Shown: positions 34,853 to 44,906, counted from the first letter of the stretch. The stretch: 55,955 nucleotides of DNA from Bacteroidota bacterium (GCA_021824625.1 JAKAKE010000139.1:1-55955), one strand, 5' to 3'. Program-made: numbers and translations. Notes: generated by a model not told the origin, from the sequence alone.

Positions 34853-36625
34853 TTAATTCGGTTTCATAACATGAGATTCATAATTAACAACTTTCGGGTC
34901 GGGCTGGACAGCTTTCCCTAAAGTTAATCCCTGATACTCGATAAGTTTTTCATAGCTCATACCTGCAAAGGATGGAATTTTTTCGGTGATTTCCTTAAAA
35001 ACATCCTTAGCTGATTTAAAGTTCCATTTTACAGCAAATTGTTCGGCTAATTTTGTCAGAATTTTCCAGTGAGGCAGTGTGTTTCTTAATTTATGCTGTG
35101 TCCATCTGTCATTTGATGCACCAAACTTATCGAGACGGCTCATTTTCATTCCCATGAATCTCATATTTTCTGCTGTAACTAATGCCGGGGATAAATGCTG
35201 AACTCTTTTATCAATGTTCAGATATGTACCCTCGATTTCAGCATAAGTTGATGCGGCAAAAACAATATCGGCTTTACTTGTAAGAGGAGTATGATTATAA
35301 GCATGAACGATGATTAATTCCAAATCATCGAGCTCATCCAGAATAGGCCTGAAATCAACAATCCGGTCGGTAATAATATAAAGAGCCTTGATATTTTTAT
35401 ACCTCATTTTTTCCGGCAGATTTTGAACATTAACTCCGTCTTTACCGGGGACAATTCCAACTTCGACTGCACCAAAATGATTGGGCTTGCTATCGCTCAC
35501 TTTAAGAAAATCATCTTTGAATGATTCGTCAATATCCCTGAATAAATCAATGTTGCCCGAATTAAAAACTTCTTTTGCAAATTTTGACAAAACGTAATTA
35601 TCTTCATTGGTTGCCCTGCCGGAGCCGATGAACATAATTTCTTCCGGTTTAAATTTTTTCAGTGATTCTTCTGCTTTGGCAAAAGCTTCGTCCCAGGAGC
35701 AAGGAATGAGTTCGTCCTTCCAGCGAATCATTGGCTCTGTAACCCTGTTTTCATTTACAAATTTATATTGAGTCAGCCTGCCGTAATCACACATCCAGTA
35801 TTTATTGACATAAGGATTTGTTCTTGGTTCAATGCGGAGGATTTCATTATTCCTGACACCAAGTTTAATATTACAACCCCTGGCACATCCCGGGCATATC
35901 GAGTCATTGAAGCTCATGTCCCAAACCCTGGCTTTAAATCGGAAATCTTTGCTCGTCAATGCACCGACAGGGCAAATATCTATTACATTCATTGAATATT
36001 GATTATCGAATTGTGTCCCTTCAAATAATTCGATTTTTACATGGTCTCCGCGGTTTACAAAGGTCAATACGTCTTGCTTTGCGACTTCCTGTGCAAACCT
36101 GATACATCGGGAACATTTGATACATCTTTCGGCATCGAAAACGACTGACGGCCCCCATGATTGCCGCTTTGGTGCATGCACCTTTTCTTCTTCAAACCTG
36201 CTTTCACCTGTTGAATGTTTATATCCGTATTCCTGGAGTTTGCATTGTCCCGCTTCGTCGCAAATAGGGCAGTCGAGAGGGTGATTTATTAACAGAAATT
36301 CCATAACGGCTTCTTGTGCCTTAACGACATTATCTTTCTTTGTGTTTATATGCATTCCTTCTGCTATTGTGGTAGCACATGCTATTTGCAGTTTCGGGAA
36401 ATATGAAATTACAGGATTGCCCTCGTTATCCATTTGTATGGAGCCGTCCGGCATTCTCTTGGGCATACCGATTTCGACAAGGCACATACGGCAGTTGCCG
36501 GACACGGAAAGTTCGGGATGCCAGCAGAAATGTGTGATTTGAAATCCGTTTTGGTATGCCGCTTCGATTACTGTTTTACCTGCGGCGGCTTCAATTTTCT
36601 GACCATCTAATACTATACCTGGCAC
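34853..36625 (-). CDS. nuoG: NADH-quinone oxidoreductase subunit G, short form
   Basis: A 590-aa peripheral-arm subunit. It has an N-terminal 2Fe-2S domain (CWHPELSVSGNCRMCLVEIG), a His-Cys3 4Fe-4S motif (HPLDCPICDEAGQC), a second 4Fe-4S site (CIKCSRC, later ICPVGAL), and the molybdopterin-type Fe-S motif CPGCARGCNIKLGV. The C-terminal part is shorter than in E. coli NuoG (about 900 aa), as in several other phyla. The start codon is GTG, directly behind the stop of a 14-codon frame (MIQRKQ...GDSE) and 11 nt after AAAGGAGA. nuoE and nuoF are not found beside it. Confidence 0.94.
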   Translation of the reverse strand: MPGIVLDGQKIEAAAGKTVIEAAYQNGFQITHFCWHPELSVSGNCRMCLVEIGMPKRMPDGSIQMDNEGNPVISYFPKLQIACATTIAEGMHINTKKDNVVKAQEAVMEFLLINHPLDCPICDEAGQCKLQEYGYKHSTGESRFEEEKVHAPKRQSWGPSVVFDAERCIKCSRCIRFAQEVAKQDVLTFVNRGDHVKIELFEGTQFDNQYSMNVIDICPVGALTSKDFRFKARVWDMSFNDSICPGCARGCNIKLGVRNNEILRIEPRTNPYVNKYWMCDYGRLTQYKFVNENRVTEPMIRWKDELIPCSWDEAFAKAEESLKKFKPEEIMFIGSGRATNEDNYVLSKFAKEVFNSGNIDLFRDIDESFKDDFLKVSDSKPNHFGAVEVGIVPGKDGVNVQNLPEKMRYKNIKALYIITDRIVDFRPILDELDDLELIIVHAYNHTPLTSKADIVFAASTYAEIEGTYLNIDKRVQHLSPALVTAENMRFMGMKMSRLDKFGASNDRWTQHKLRNTLPHWKILTKLAEQFAVKWNFKSAKDVFKEITEKIPSFAGMSYEKLIEYQGLTLGKAVQPDPKVVNYESHVMKPN

Positions 36626-36852
36626 TTATTCCGAATCTCCTTTCACTTGCTTCTGCTTCCTTTGAATCATCTTCAATGTATAACTAATACAAAAAGTAAA
36701 TTAAAATCAATTTTCATCTTAATATAATCTTCCAAATTACAAATTTTTTATTTTATAAAGAAGATTTAGGCAATGATTGGCATATTATTTAATCGTATGT
36801 TTTGAGTTAAATAGTTCAATCTTTGTTGCTTATTGAATATTGTAAATTGAGG

Positions 36853-37605
36853 TTATTCCCCTTCCAACTCTGCTTCTGCCATACGCCAGATTTTCTGGCA
36901 GGGGAATGCGTTCTGATAGAGTGGTTTTCCGATTATTACCGAGTCAATACCAATCTTTTCATAATTCTGTAAGTGCCAGAGCTGTTGGGGATTTTTCACC
37001 ATTCCGAAGACTGTGATTTTAATTCTTTCAGGGTCGCTTATTCTTTTGAGCAGGTTAATATCCACTCCTTCCATGGAGTCGAACCTTGCTTCATCACGGA
37101 TAATTATGCGTGTGGCTCCCAGTTCTTTCAGGTAATTGACATAGTCAGTATCACCGATGTTAAATTCACTGTTCCAGAACCTGATTTTTCCGTCGAGTGA
37201 ATTTATTAGAAAAGCTATTCTGGATGGAGTATAATCCCTCAGCAGTTCCTTCACACCATCCGGATTGCGGTATGCCAGTTCAAACATTATGACTCGGTAT
37301 ATGCCGCTATCTAATACTCTCCTGCATTCTTCGGAGCTTTTAAATTCAGTAAGTATTTGCACAGGAATATCAACTGATTTTGCTATGGATAATATTAGTT
37401 CGAGATTACTTTCATTTTTGCCGCCGAAAAGGACGTCCAAATCTGTAATATGAATTGTTTTTGCGTTTTCCCTTCTCAGCAATTTGCATAACTTTTCAGG
37501 CTGGCCGGAATACTGAATATAAGTCTGCTCGGTTCCTTCTTCTCCCTGAACAAAGAAAGTGCATTTACCATTATGAAGAGCTAATGAAGGAATAACAAGG
37601 AGCAT
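36853..37605 (-). CDS. HisA/HisF-like TIM-barrel protein lacking the catalytic Asp
   Basis: A 250-aa protein with the HisA fold pattern: IPSLALHNGKC at strand 1, TIHITDLDVLFGG at strand 2, and a C-terminal IDSVIIGKPLYQN phosphate-site motif. True HisA begins IPAIDLxxGK, where the Asp is the catalytic acid/base; here the position reads SLAL, so the Asp is replaced. The second HisA Asp region reads NSLDGKIRFW. It is therefore unlikely to be an ordinary histidine-biosynthesis isomerase, and no other his gene is nearby. It starts 2 bp after ruvA and is probably co-transcribed with it. Real function unknown. Confidence 0.75.
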   Translation of the reverse strand: MLLVIPSLALHNGKCTFFVQGEEGTEQTYIQYSGQPEKLCKLLRRENAKTIHITDLDVLFGGKNESNLELILSIAKSVDIPVQILTEFKSSEECRRVLDSGIYRVIMFELAYRNPDGVKELLRDYTPSRIAFLINSLDGKIRFWNSEFNIGDTDYVNYLKELGATRIIIRDEARFDSMEGVDINLLKRISDPERIKITVFGMVKNPQQLWHLQNYEKIGIDSVIIGKPLYQNAFPCQKIWRMAEAELEGE

Positions 37606-37607
37606 AA

Positions 37608-38207
37608 TTAACTCATAGCATGTTTTAAAGCAGATTTAATCAACTGTTCTGCTGTGAGCTTATCCGTGCTTAAATCATTCAATGCGGATTTAATTGCTTT
37701 ATCTGCATTGAGCCTTGAATAACCTAATGTACCAAGTGCAGACAAGGCTTCCTGAACGATGAGGCTGTATTTGAGCTGAACATCTGAGATTTCGGAAGGA
37801 ATAATTTTTGTTATTTTATCCCTTAGTTCAAGCAAGAGTCTTTCCGCTGTTTTTTTGCCGACACCGGGTAGTTTCTGCAAAGAATGGAGATTGCCTGATA
37901 TAACAATGGACTGTAAATCATCAACTGTAACTGAGGATAATATGCCGAGAGCAATCTTAGGCCCTATTCCTGAAATTGAGGTAAGTAATTTGAAGGTTTC
38001 CCTTTCAGCTTCGGATGCGAAAGCATATAAATTGAGAGAATCTTCCTTTGGAATCAACAACGTAATCACTTTAACATTTTTACCAACCTCAGGAAGGGAT
38101 TCCGATGTGTTGACAGAAACAAAAGCGAGGTAACCCACTCCACCGCAGTCAATAATTATTTCTGTTGACGACTTATTTACTAATGTTCCGTTTAATTGTC
38201 CTATCAT
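37608..38207 (-). CDS. ruvA: Holliday junction branch migration protein RuvA
   Basis: A 199-aa protein. The N-terminal OB domain (MIGQLNGTLVNKSSTEIIIDCGGVGYLAFVS) is followed by two helix-hairpin-helix motifs (ISGIGPKIALGIL and LPGVGKKTAERLL), then a flexible acidic-pin linker and a C-terminal domain III (VQEALSALGTLGYS) that contacts RuvB. It binds Holliday junctions and loads RuvB for branch migration. ruvB and ruvC are not in this window. The HisA-like gene follows with 2 bp between. Confidence 0.96.
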   Translation of the reverse strand: MIGQLNGTLVNKSSTEIIIDCGGVGYLAFVSVNTSESLPEVGKNVKVITLLIPKEDSLNLYAFASEAERETFKLLTSISGIGPKIALGILSSVTVDDLQSIVISGNLHSLQKLPGVGKKTAERLLLELRDKITKIIPSEISDVQLKYSLIVQEALSALGTLGYSRLNADKAIKSALNDLSTDKLTAEQLIKSALKHAMS

Positions 38208-38226
38208 AATTCTAATGTTTTGAATT

Positions 38227-38332
38227 TTGTCATTCTGAACTTGGTTCGATAACTAATTTGATTTATAAAACTCCGTGTCTGGAGTTATTCCTGCACGGAT
38301 AAATGGATGCTGAAATAAATTCAGCATGACAA
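38227..38332. mobile_element. MITE-like element with terminal inverted repeats
   Basis: Ends TTGTCATTCTGAA (38227-38239) and TTCAGCATGACAA (38320-38332), inverted repeats matching at 12 of 13 positions over a 106-bp unit. Inside are an AACTCC/GGAGTT hairpin, a CCGTG/CACGG inverted repeat and, next to the right end, ATGCTGAA/TTCAGCAT. It is too short to code for a protein and sits between ruvA and the T9SS gene. Only one copy is visible in this window. Confidence 0.55.
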
Positions 38333-38344
38333 TTTATAAATTTA

Positions 38345-41300
38345 TCACTCTTTCACAATTTTCTGAATTATCCTCTGTGAACCGAACTTCACAGTTAGAT
38401 AATAAACACCTGCGGGTAAAGATTGTATATTAATTTCTTTTGTCAGTTCATTGCCCTCTTCTTCTGTTTTGAACGACCAAACCTCGATGCCTATCAAATT
38501 AGTCAATGTCATCTCGATTGAAGACGGTATTTGCAAAAATATTTTCACATTATACAATCCGGCACCTGGATTCGGTTGAATTGTTACTGAATGAGTTGAA
38601 TAATTAATTTCATCAACACCAACAATTACATCAATTGAATCTGATTCATTTGTACAACTGTCAGTGTCAAACACAACAACTTTATAAACACCTGCTGATG
38701 TTATTTTATAGCTTTGCTGAGTTGCCCCCGTTATCTTGTTACCATTGAGATACCATTGATAACCAGCCGATTCGCTGGCTGTTAATGTGTTTCGGTATCT
38801 TGAAATAGTAGGTTTAGCCGGAGAAATTTCAACCAGAAATTCTGCATAAGCCGGGCAGCCTCCTGCCGTTGTTCCAGTAACTGAATATAGTCCGGGATTG
38901 GTCACCGTGATTTTTCTTGTTGTTTCGCCTGTTGACCATAAATAAGACTGAAAACCAAGAGAAGCACTTAACTGAACTGAATCACCAAAACACATTGGGT
39001 GTTTCCCGACAGGAGTAATATTAAGATTATTAACTGTCTTGACTAAGACATCAATTGCTTTTGATTTTGCCTTGCATCCACTTGGGTCATTTATTAAAAC
39101 GGAATAAGTGCCTGATTGTTTAATTGTTATTCGTTTTGATGTTTCACCATTAGACCAAATATAATCGGAGAAACCATTTGCAATCTCTAAAATGACACTG
39201 TCACCATCGCAAAATGATGTTTCACCAATCACATTAACCTGCGGTTGAGGAAGGTTGCAGTCCATCAAATCTGCTTCCCATATACCTCTGCCGAATGTTG
39301 CGGCTCTAAGTTTATTGGCTGAATATTGAATTTCAAGTTCCTGAACTATCACATTGGGTAATCCGATGCCAAAAGGTTCCCAATAACTTGAACCATAATC
39401 AGAATAAAACACACCTATATCAGTGCCTACATATAGCCTGTCAGGAGAACCATTTTGATAGACAACACAATTTACTGGAACATTAGGAAGGTTCCCGGAT
39501 ATATTTTTCCATGTTGCTCCATCATATTCAAACACTTTATTTCCTGAAGAGTAATTCGATTTAGTAATCCAAACTCTGTTGGGATTAGCTGGGTCAACTG
39601 CAATATAGGATATTGGACCGCCTGAATATATTTTTTTTGTCCAGTTTTTGCCACCATCTTTTGTAACATGTAAATCACCAATTGAAGCAGCATATAATGT
39701 GTTAGTATCAGAAGGAGCAATTGCCAGAGAGAAAAGATTTTGATTGCCGCCGAAATTTGAAATTTTTTGGTGCCCGGTGCCATAATTTGTTAGTCTCCAG
39801 ACATCATTATAACCTGCATAAAGTACTGAAGTGTTGACAGGATTAATTATAAATGGCGTTATCCAATCACCTTTATCATCTGTTTCGGCTTCTCCAATCA
39901 TATGAGAGAAGTAATCTCCTCCGTTTGCCGAACGTTTTAATTCACCATTAGGATTTGAAGCATACATCCTGTTCTCATTGGTTGGGTCAATTGCTGCTTC
40001 CATTCCATCCCCGGCATAAACACCCATCCATCCGTCATTTTTAAACCTGCGTGTGCCGTTGTCTTGTGAACCTGCTATAATTAAATTAGGATTAGTAACA
40101 GAACATCCAAGCCGATAAAACTGTGAAATGGATAATCCGTCAGACAGGTTTGTCCAGTTAAAACCGCCGTCTGTGGATTTATCAATACCGCCGTCATGTG
40201 CTGCAAAAAGGACATTCGAACTATTTGCGAAAACGAGGTCATGCTGGTCTGCATGAATAAACGGTTTTTGATAACCTCCATACCAGTGAGTCGTTAATGT
40301 AAAAGTTTGGCCTCCATTCTGAGATTTCCAAACATTTACACCTCCGACATAAACTTCGTATGGATTATTTGGTGATACGGTGATGCACAGGTCGTATTCT
40401 CCCTGTCCATATGACGACTCGTAATGGTCATTAGGCCCTCCGTCCTGCCATCCGAGAATATTTTTGGCAGTCTCCCTATTTGATACAATGTCCCAGTTTT
40501 CACCTCCGTCAACTGAAACAGATAATTGCTTAAATCCTCTGTCTAATGATGCAACAACAGCATAAACAAAAAGAGGTTCGAATCGGGTAACAGCTAAAGC
40601 AACTCTTAGCGAACCCTGGTATGTCTGTACAATTTTCCATGTATCTCCGTTATCGCTCGATTTATAAATATAATTGTTTCCCGACCAGGATTTTGTAGAA
40701 GAATAAACAATATTTGGATTACCAGGCATAAATTCCATATCTATGAAAAACTTTCCTCCTTCTTTAAGTCCCCATGAATTGCCGCCATCGGTTGATTTGT
40801 AAATACCTTTGTTTGTACCGGCAATAACAATATTAGGATTATCGGGATGTACGAGTACTCGGTTAACATTATTCAAATTGTCAAGTGAATATTTAAGGTT
40901 AGTAACTTCCCAATTGGTTCCGCCATTGGTTGTTTTTATCAGTCCTATTGAATAATAAGCGGAATATGATGGTTCGCAGTCACCGGTGGCAACATATACT
41001 ATATTCGGATTTCTTTCAGCTATTGCAATATCTGAGACTCCAATGGATAAGAACTGTGTGAATGGGGGAGACCACCAATTCTTTCCCCCGTCAACTGATT
41101 TCCATACACCCCCCGCTGCCGCACCTGCCCAAATAATATTATCGTTATCAGGTTGAAATCTGATTCTGTTTATTCTTCCTATTCCCTGGTTACGTGTATT
41201 ACCAACTGAAGAGGGATTCAGGATTGGCCCCAATAATTTCCATTCCTCAGTTGCCTGAATTGTATTATTATTTTTCTTTCCCTGAAATTTCTGCCACTCC

Positions 41301-41575
41301 TGAAGAATTTTTGTTGCATCGGGAAATTCACCGGTCGGATAAACTCGTCTTTCCCAGAATGATTCCCAACGTTTAAAGTTCTTCCATCCTTTTCTTTCGG
41401 ATTCAGGAATTTGTTCCCAGTAGCTGTTCATAGCTTTCTGTATCTCGTAGAAATTAGGGTTTGCTGATTTTTCTATTTCCAGAATGTATTTCTGCTGGCC
41501 GAATGAAATTCCATTTATAAAACTAATAAGTATGATTATTAGAGATGTTCTTAATAAAATATTTGTTGTTTTCAT
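38345..41575 (-). CDS. T9SS-exported sortilin/BNR-type beta-propeller protein, paralogue 1
   Basis: 1076 aa from the ATG at 41575 (MKTTNILLRT); the track's start adds six residues before the signal peptide. After the signal peptide, a large beta-propeller region (about 120-800) carries many copies of GVWKSVDGGKNW/DGGxxW with NPNIVYVATGD spacers, the VPS10/sortilin-like BNR pattern. Two Ig/PKD-like domains (SFCDGDSVILEI, MCFGDSVQLSA) follow, then a T9SS type A sorting domain (QPNPGAGLYNVKI ... LPAGVYYLTVKFG ... IIQKIVKE). It is probably a cell-surface or secreted protein, with ligand binding or hydrolysis unknown. It lies 70 bp downstream of its tandem paralogue. Confidence 0.9.
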   Translation of the reverse strand: MKTTNILLRTSLIIILISFINGISFGQQKYILEIEKSANPNFYEIQKAMNSYWEQIPESERKGWKNFKRWESFWERRVYPTGEFPDATKILQEWQKFQGKKNNNTIQATEEWKLLGPILNPSSVGNTRNQGIGRINRIRFQPDNDNIIWAGAAAGGVWKSVDGGKNWWSPPFTQFLSIGVSDIAIAERNPNIVYVATGDCEPSYSAYYSIGLIKTTNGGTNWEVTNLKYSLDNLNNVNRVLVHPDNPNIVIAGTNKGIYKSTDGGNSWGLKEGGKFFIDMEFMPGNPNIVYSSTKSWSGNNYIYKSSDNGDTWKIVQTYQGSLRVALAVTRFEPLFVYAVVASLDRGFKQLSVSVDGGENWDIVSNRETAKNILGWQDGGPNDHYESSYGQGEYDLCITVSPNNPYEVYVGGVNVWKSQNGGQTFTLTTHWYGGYQKPFIHADQHDLVFANSSNVLFAAHDGGIDKSTDGGFNWTNLSDGLSISQFYRLGCSVTNPNLIIAGSQDNGTRRFKNDGWMGVYAGDGMEAAIDPTNENRMYASNPNGELKRSANGGDYFSHMIGEAETDDKGDWITPFIINPVNTSVLYAGYNDVWRLTNYGTGHQKISNFGGNQNLFSLAIAPSDTNTLYAASIGDLHVTKDGGKNWTKKIYSGGPISYIAVDPANPNRVWITKSNYSSGNKVFEYDGATWKNISGNLPNVPVNCVVYQNGSPDRLYVGTDIGVFYSDYGSSYWEPFGIGLPNVIVQELEIQYSANKLRAATFGRGIWEADLMDCNLPQPQVNVIGETSFCDGDSVILEIANGFSDYIWSNGETSKRITIKQSGTYSVLINDPSGCKAKSKAIDVLVKTVNNLNITPVGKHPMCFGDSVQLSASLGFQSYLWSTGETTRKITVTNPGLYSVTGTTAGGCPAYAEFLVEISPAKPTISRYRNTLTASESAGYQWYLNGNKITGATQQSYKITSAGVYKVVVFDTDSCTNESDSIDVIVGVDEINYSTHSVTIQPNPGAGLYNVKIFLQIPSSIEMTLTNLIGIEVWSFKTEEEGNELTKEINIQSLPAGVYYLTVKFGSQRIIQKIVKE

Positions 41576-41645
41576 AAAGAGTCCGTTAAACATTAATCAA
41601 TCTATAATTATGACGTATAATTAAATTAAGTATTTATTAATTAGC

Positions 41646-44600
41646 TTATTCCTTTATTAACTTTTTATTGAATAACTTTTCTCCAAGTTTCAGTTTAACA
41701 AAATAAATACCCGCAGGATATTTACTCAAATCAATAGTCTGGCGATAGATTCCGCTCATATCAATATCATCAATTGCGAATAATTTCACACCCTGGATAT
41801 TTGTAATTTCAATTGATGCCCGATTATAATTTCCATTGTTAATTATCAAATTGAAGCTGCCTCTTGTCGGATTTGGCCGGAGCATAAAAATTTCGCAGTC
41901 AGGATTATCATTAACACCAAGAATCACATCAATAGGGTCAGAGTCAGTCCGGCAATCGTTCTCATTAAATACTTTAACAGTATATCTGCCTTCTTGTTTT
42001 GCCTCATAAGCCTGATGAGTGGCTTTAAAAATTAGTGTATCATTTCTATACCACTGATATTTGAATGCTAATGATGATGTTAGTACATTTCCTTCCCTTG
42101 TTATTGTTGGTTTTGGAGGTGCGGGATTTACAATCACTTCTACGGGTGTGGATGTGTTTTTACACCCATATTGCGTAGTTCCGGTAACAGTGTATGAACC
42201 AGATTCCTTAACTATAATTGACCTGCTTGATTGTCCGTTTGACCAATTCCAGGAAGTAAAGGTAATGAAGGGATTACCCTGAAGAGTAACGCTGTCGCCT
42301 TCACAGAATGTTGTGTTGCCCGTAACTTTAACAGATATATTTGGAATTACATGAACAATAATTTCAACAGGTTCAGACGTATATATGCAATTGGCTGTAT
42401 CGGTAACAGTTACCGAATATGTTCCTTCTGTTTTAACCCAAATACTATTAGTAGTCTGCCCTGATGACCAATTGTATGATTTATATATGGCAGGAACTTC
42501 CAGCTTAACACTGTCCCCCTGGCAAATATCTTTTTTTGCATAAATTATATTAGGTATAGGAGAATTACATTCAATAAGGTCATTTTCCCAAAGTCCCCTG
42601 CCATAAGTTGCCGCTCTGATTTTCTTGGAAGCATAATGTATATCAATTTCGCTAATCACAACATTTGGTAAGCCGTTATTAAACAATTGCCAATCTGTAA
42701 GCCTGTTATCGCGATAAAATACACCTACATCGGTACCTATGTAAATCCTATCGGGAGAATTATTCTGATAGATAATACAGTTAGCCGGTACGTTCGGCAA
42801 TGAACCTGAAATATTAGAAAAGTTATTCCCATCGAGCATATAAACTTTTGCACTGTCAGTATAACCTGACGAAGTAAACCAAATCTTATCGGGATTATTC
42901 GGAGCAACCGCAATACTTGTTATAATACCGCCAGTAATTACCTGGGTCCATGTTTGTCCTCCATTATCTGATTTCCAAATTCCACCCTGCTTTGAAACAT
43001 ATATAATATTTGAGTTCGATGGTGCAACGGCAATTGACCAGATAATATTATTTGTGGGCATAAGACCGAGACGGCTCCAAGTCAATCCCCGATTTGTTGA
43101 TTTCCAAACATTTTGAAAGCCGGCATATAATATAGAAGGGAACTTAGGGTCAATAACAAATGGGGTTACCCATCCCGTCTGTTCATTAGTAGTAGTCCGG
43201 CTAAGCATTGGGTTAAACGAATTGCCTCCATTTGTTGACTTCCTGAAATCGCCATAATACAAAGATGTGTAAACAATATCATAGTTTGACGGGTCAACGA
43301 GACATTCCATTCCGTCACCGCCAAGCACGTTTTTCCATTCCTTAGCGAGTAACCTGTGAGTGCCGTTGTCTTGTGTGCCTCCGTAAACGATTCCTTCGGA
43401 TGAAGGCGCGGAGCTTATTCTATAAAATTCTGTAACCTGTAATCCATTATTTATTTCTGCCCAGGCAAGTCCTCCGTTTGTAGATTTGCTTATTCCTCCG
43501 TCATTAGCAGAATAAAGTACACCGGATGGTGAAAATGCGATTTCGTGCTGGTCTGCATGTATCCAGGGAACAATATGTTGTCCTGTCCACTCGGCATTTA
43601 AAGCCCAATTTGTACCACCATCTGTCGTTTTCCATATATTAACACCGCCGATATAGACTTCATTTGCATTTGTCTTCGACACTCCAATTGCAAGGTCATA
43701 ATGTCCCTGGCCTCCGTTTCCCGTTCCTGCCCAATTTTCATGTAAATAGTTTGGTGATGTATTCCTTTGAGCCATAATACTCCAGTTTGCTCCTCCATCA
43801 GTTGATTTTATAACAGAATGAAATCCCATGTCGGAAGCTGTGCTTAATGCATAAATGTAATTCGGGTTTGCCGGAGTTACCGCAACTGCCATTCTAATAA
43901 CATCGTTGGTTGAGAAAGAATAATTATAACTGTATTGCCCCGCAATTAAATCAATTTTTAATACAGCATAAAGCTGCTGATTATTTTGACCGGTTACAAC
44001 ACCTGAACCATAAATTATATTTGGATTGTCGGGTTTGAATTCCAAATCCCTGATATAAGCATTAATCATTTGAAACCAGTTTACACCTCCGTCATAAGTT
44101 GCGTATAATCCGCTTGTCGTTGCGGCAAAGACTGTATCAGGTTTAGCCGGATGTACAATAATTCTGTTTATAATTAAACCATCGGCAATTTGTCTCTGAA
44201 GGCCTGTGGCAGCCCAAGTTGTTCCTCCGTCCGTTGTTTTCAGAACACCGATGCTGTAGCAAGTGCTTCCGCTTAAAGAGCCGTCTGCATCACCCGTAGC
44301 GACATAGACAATATTCGGATTAGATGTTGAAACAGCAATATCAGTAATCCCGATTGACATAAATTCGGTAAAGGGATAAGTGAACCACGATGTACCTTCG
44401 TTTGTTGATTTCCAGACACCTCCATAAGCCGCGCCAGCCCAAAGTATGTTTGGATTTGTCGGGTCGAAGGTAATGCAATTCATTCTACCTATACCAACAC
44501 CCTGCGGATTCTGCGGACTACTTTTAATGGGTGGGGAAGAAGGCCCTAAAAATTTCCATTGATTTGATGCCAATATACTGTTCTGCTTTTGATTATTTTT

Positions 44601-44906
44601 AGCCATGTAATGGTTCCAGCTTTGGTATATTTTAACCATGTCGGGTGGCTTTGCAGTTGAATCAAGTCTTTGTTCCCAGAAATATTCCCACCTTTTGAAT
44701 ATTTTCCAGCCGCTCCCTTTTGTTGGTGTTTTATCTTTCCAATATTCGTTGAAAGATTTTTGGATTTCAAAGAAATTATTTTTATTTGCAGGTTCAACGG
44801 CAGTGTACCATGACTTCTGAGTAACCTGAGAAACGGCATCAGAAGCCGAAAAAATAACAAATACTATAAAACTTAATATCAAAGAAATTCTTGTAATTAG
44901 CTTCAT
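41646..44906 (-). CDS. T9SS-exported sortilin/BNR-type beta-propeller protein, paralogue 2
   Basis: A 1086-aa protein, collinear with paralogue 1 over its whole length: signal peptide, the FKRWEYFWEQR pre-domain, propeller with GGVWKSTNEGTSW repeats, two Ig/PKD-like modules (DICQGDSVKLEV, TFCEGDSVTLQG) and a T9SS type A tail (RPNPTRGSFNLII ... YPAGIYFVKLKLG). Conserved stretches such as ADQHEIAFSPSG, QDNGTHR and NGLPNVVISE recur in both. It is the promoter-proximal member, divergent from the GT2 gene. Both proteins presumably share a function and diverged after tandem duplication. Confidence 0.9.
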   Translation of the reverse strand: MKLITRISLILSFIVFVIFSASDAVSQVTQKSWYTAVEPANKNNFFEIQKSFNEYWKDKTPTKGSGWKIFKRWEYFWEQRLDSTAKPPDMVKIYQSWNHYMAKNNQKQNSILASNQWKFLGPSSPPIKSSPQNPQGVGIGRMNCITFDPTNPNILWAGAAYGGVWKSTNEGTSWFTYPFTEFMSIGITDIAVSTSNPNIVYVATGDADGSLSGSTCYSIGVLKTTDGGTTWAATGLQRQIADGLIINRIIVHPAKPDTVFAATTSGLYATYDGGVNWFQMINAYIRDLEFKPDNPNIIYGSGVVTGQNNQQLYAVLKIDLIAGQYSYNYSFSTNDVIRMAVAVTPANPNYIYALSTASDMGFHSVIKSTDGGANWSIMAQRNTSPNYLHENWAGTGNGGQGHYDLAIGVSKTNANEVYIGGVNIWKTTDGGTNWALNAEWTGQHIVPWIHADQHEIAFSPSGVLYSANDGGISKSTNGGLAWAEINNGLQVTEFYRISSAPSSEGIVYGGTQDNGTHRLLAKEWKNVLGGDGMECLVDPSNYDIVYTSLYYGDFRKSTNGGNSFNPMLSRTTTNEQTGWVTPFVIDPKFPSILYAGFQNVWKSTNRGLTWSRLGLMPTNNIIWSIAVAPSNSNIIYVSKQGGIWKSDNGGQTWTQVITGGIITSIAVAPNNPDKIWFTSSGYTDSAKVYMLDGNNFSNISGSLPNVPANCIIYQNNSPDRIYIGTDVGVFYRDNRLTDWQLFNNGLPNVVISEIDIHYASKKIRAATYGRGLWENDLIECNSPIPNIIYAKKDICQGDSVKLEVPAIYKSYNWSSGQTTNSIWVKTEGTYSVTVTDTANCIYTSEPVEIIVHVIPNISVKVTGNTTFCEGDSVTLQGNPFITFTSWNWSNGQSSRSIIVKESGSYTVTGTTQYGCKNTSTPVEVIVNPAPPKPTITREGNVLTSSLAFKYQWYRNDTLIFKATHQAYEAKQEGRYTVKVFNENDCRTDSDPIDVILGVNDNPDCEIFMLRPNPTRGSFNLIINNGNYNRASIEITNIQGVKLFAIDDIDMSGIYRQTIDLSKYPAGIYFVKLKLGEKLFNKKLIKE

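Noticed and set aside
36853-37605. Assigning this gene as hisA
   Set aside because: The catalytic Asp of strand 1 is absent and there is no his operon context.
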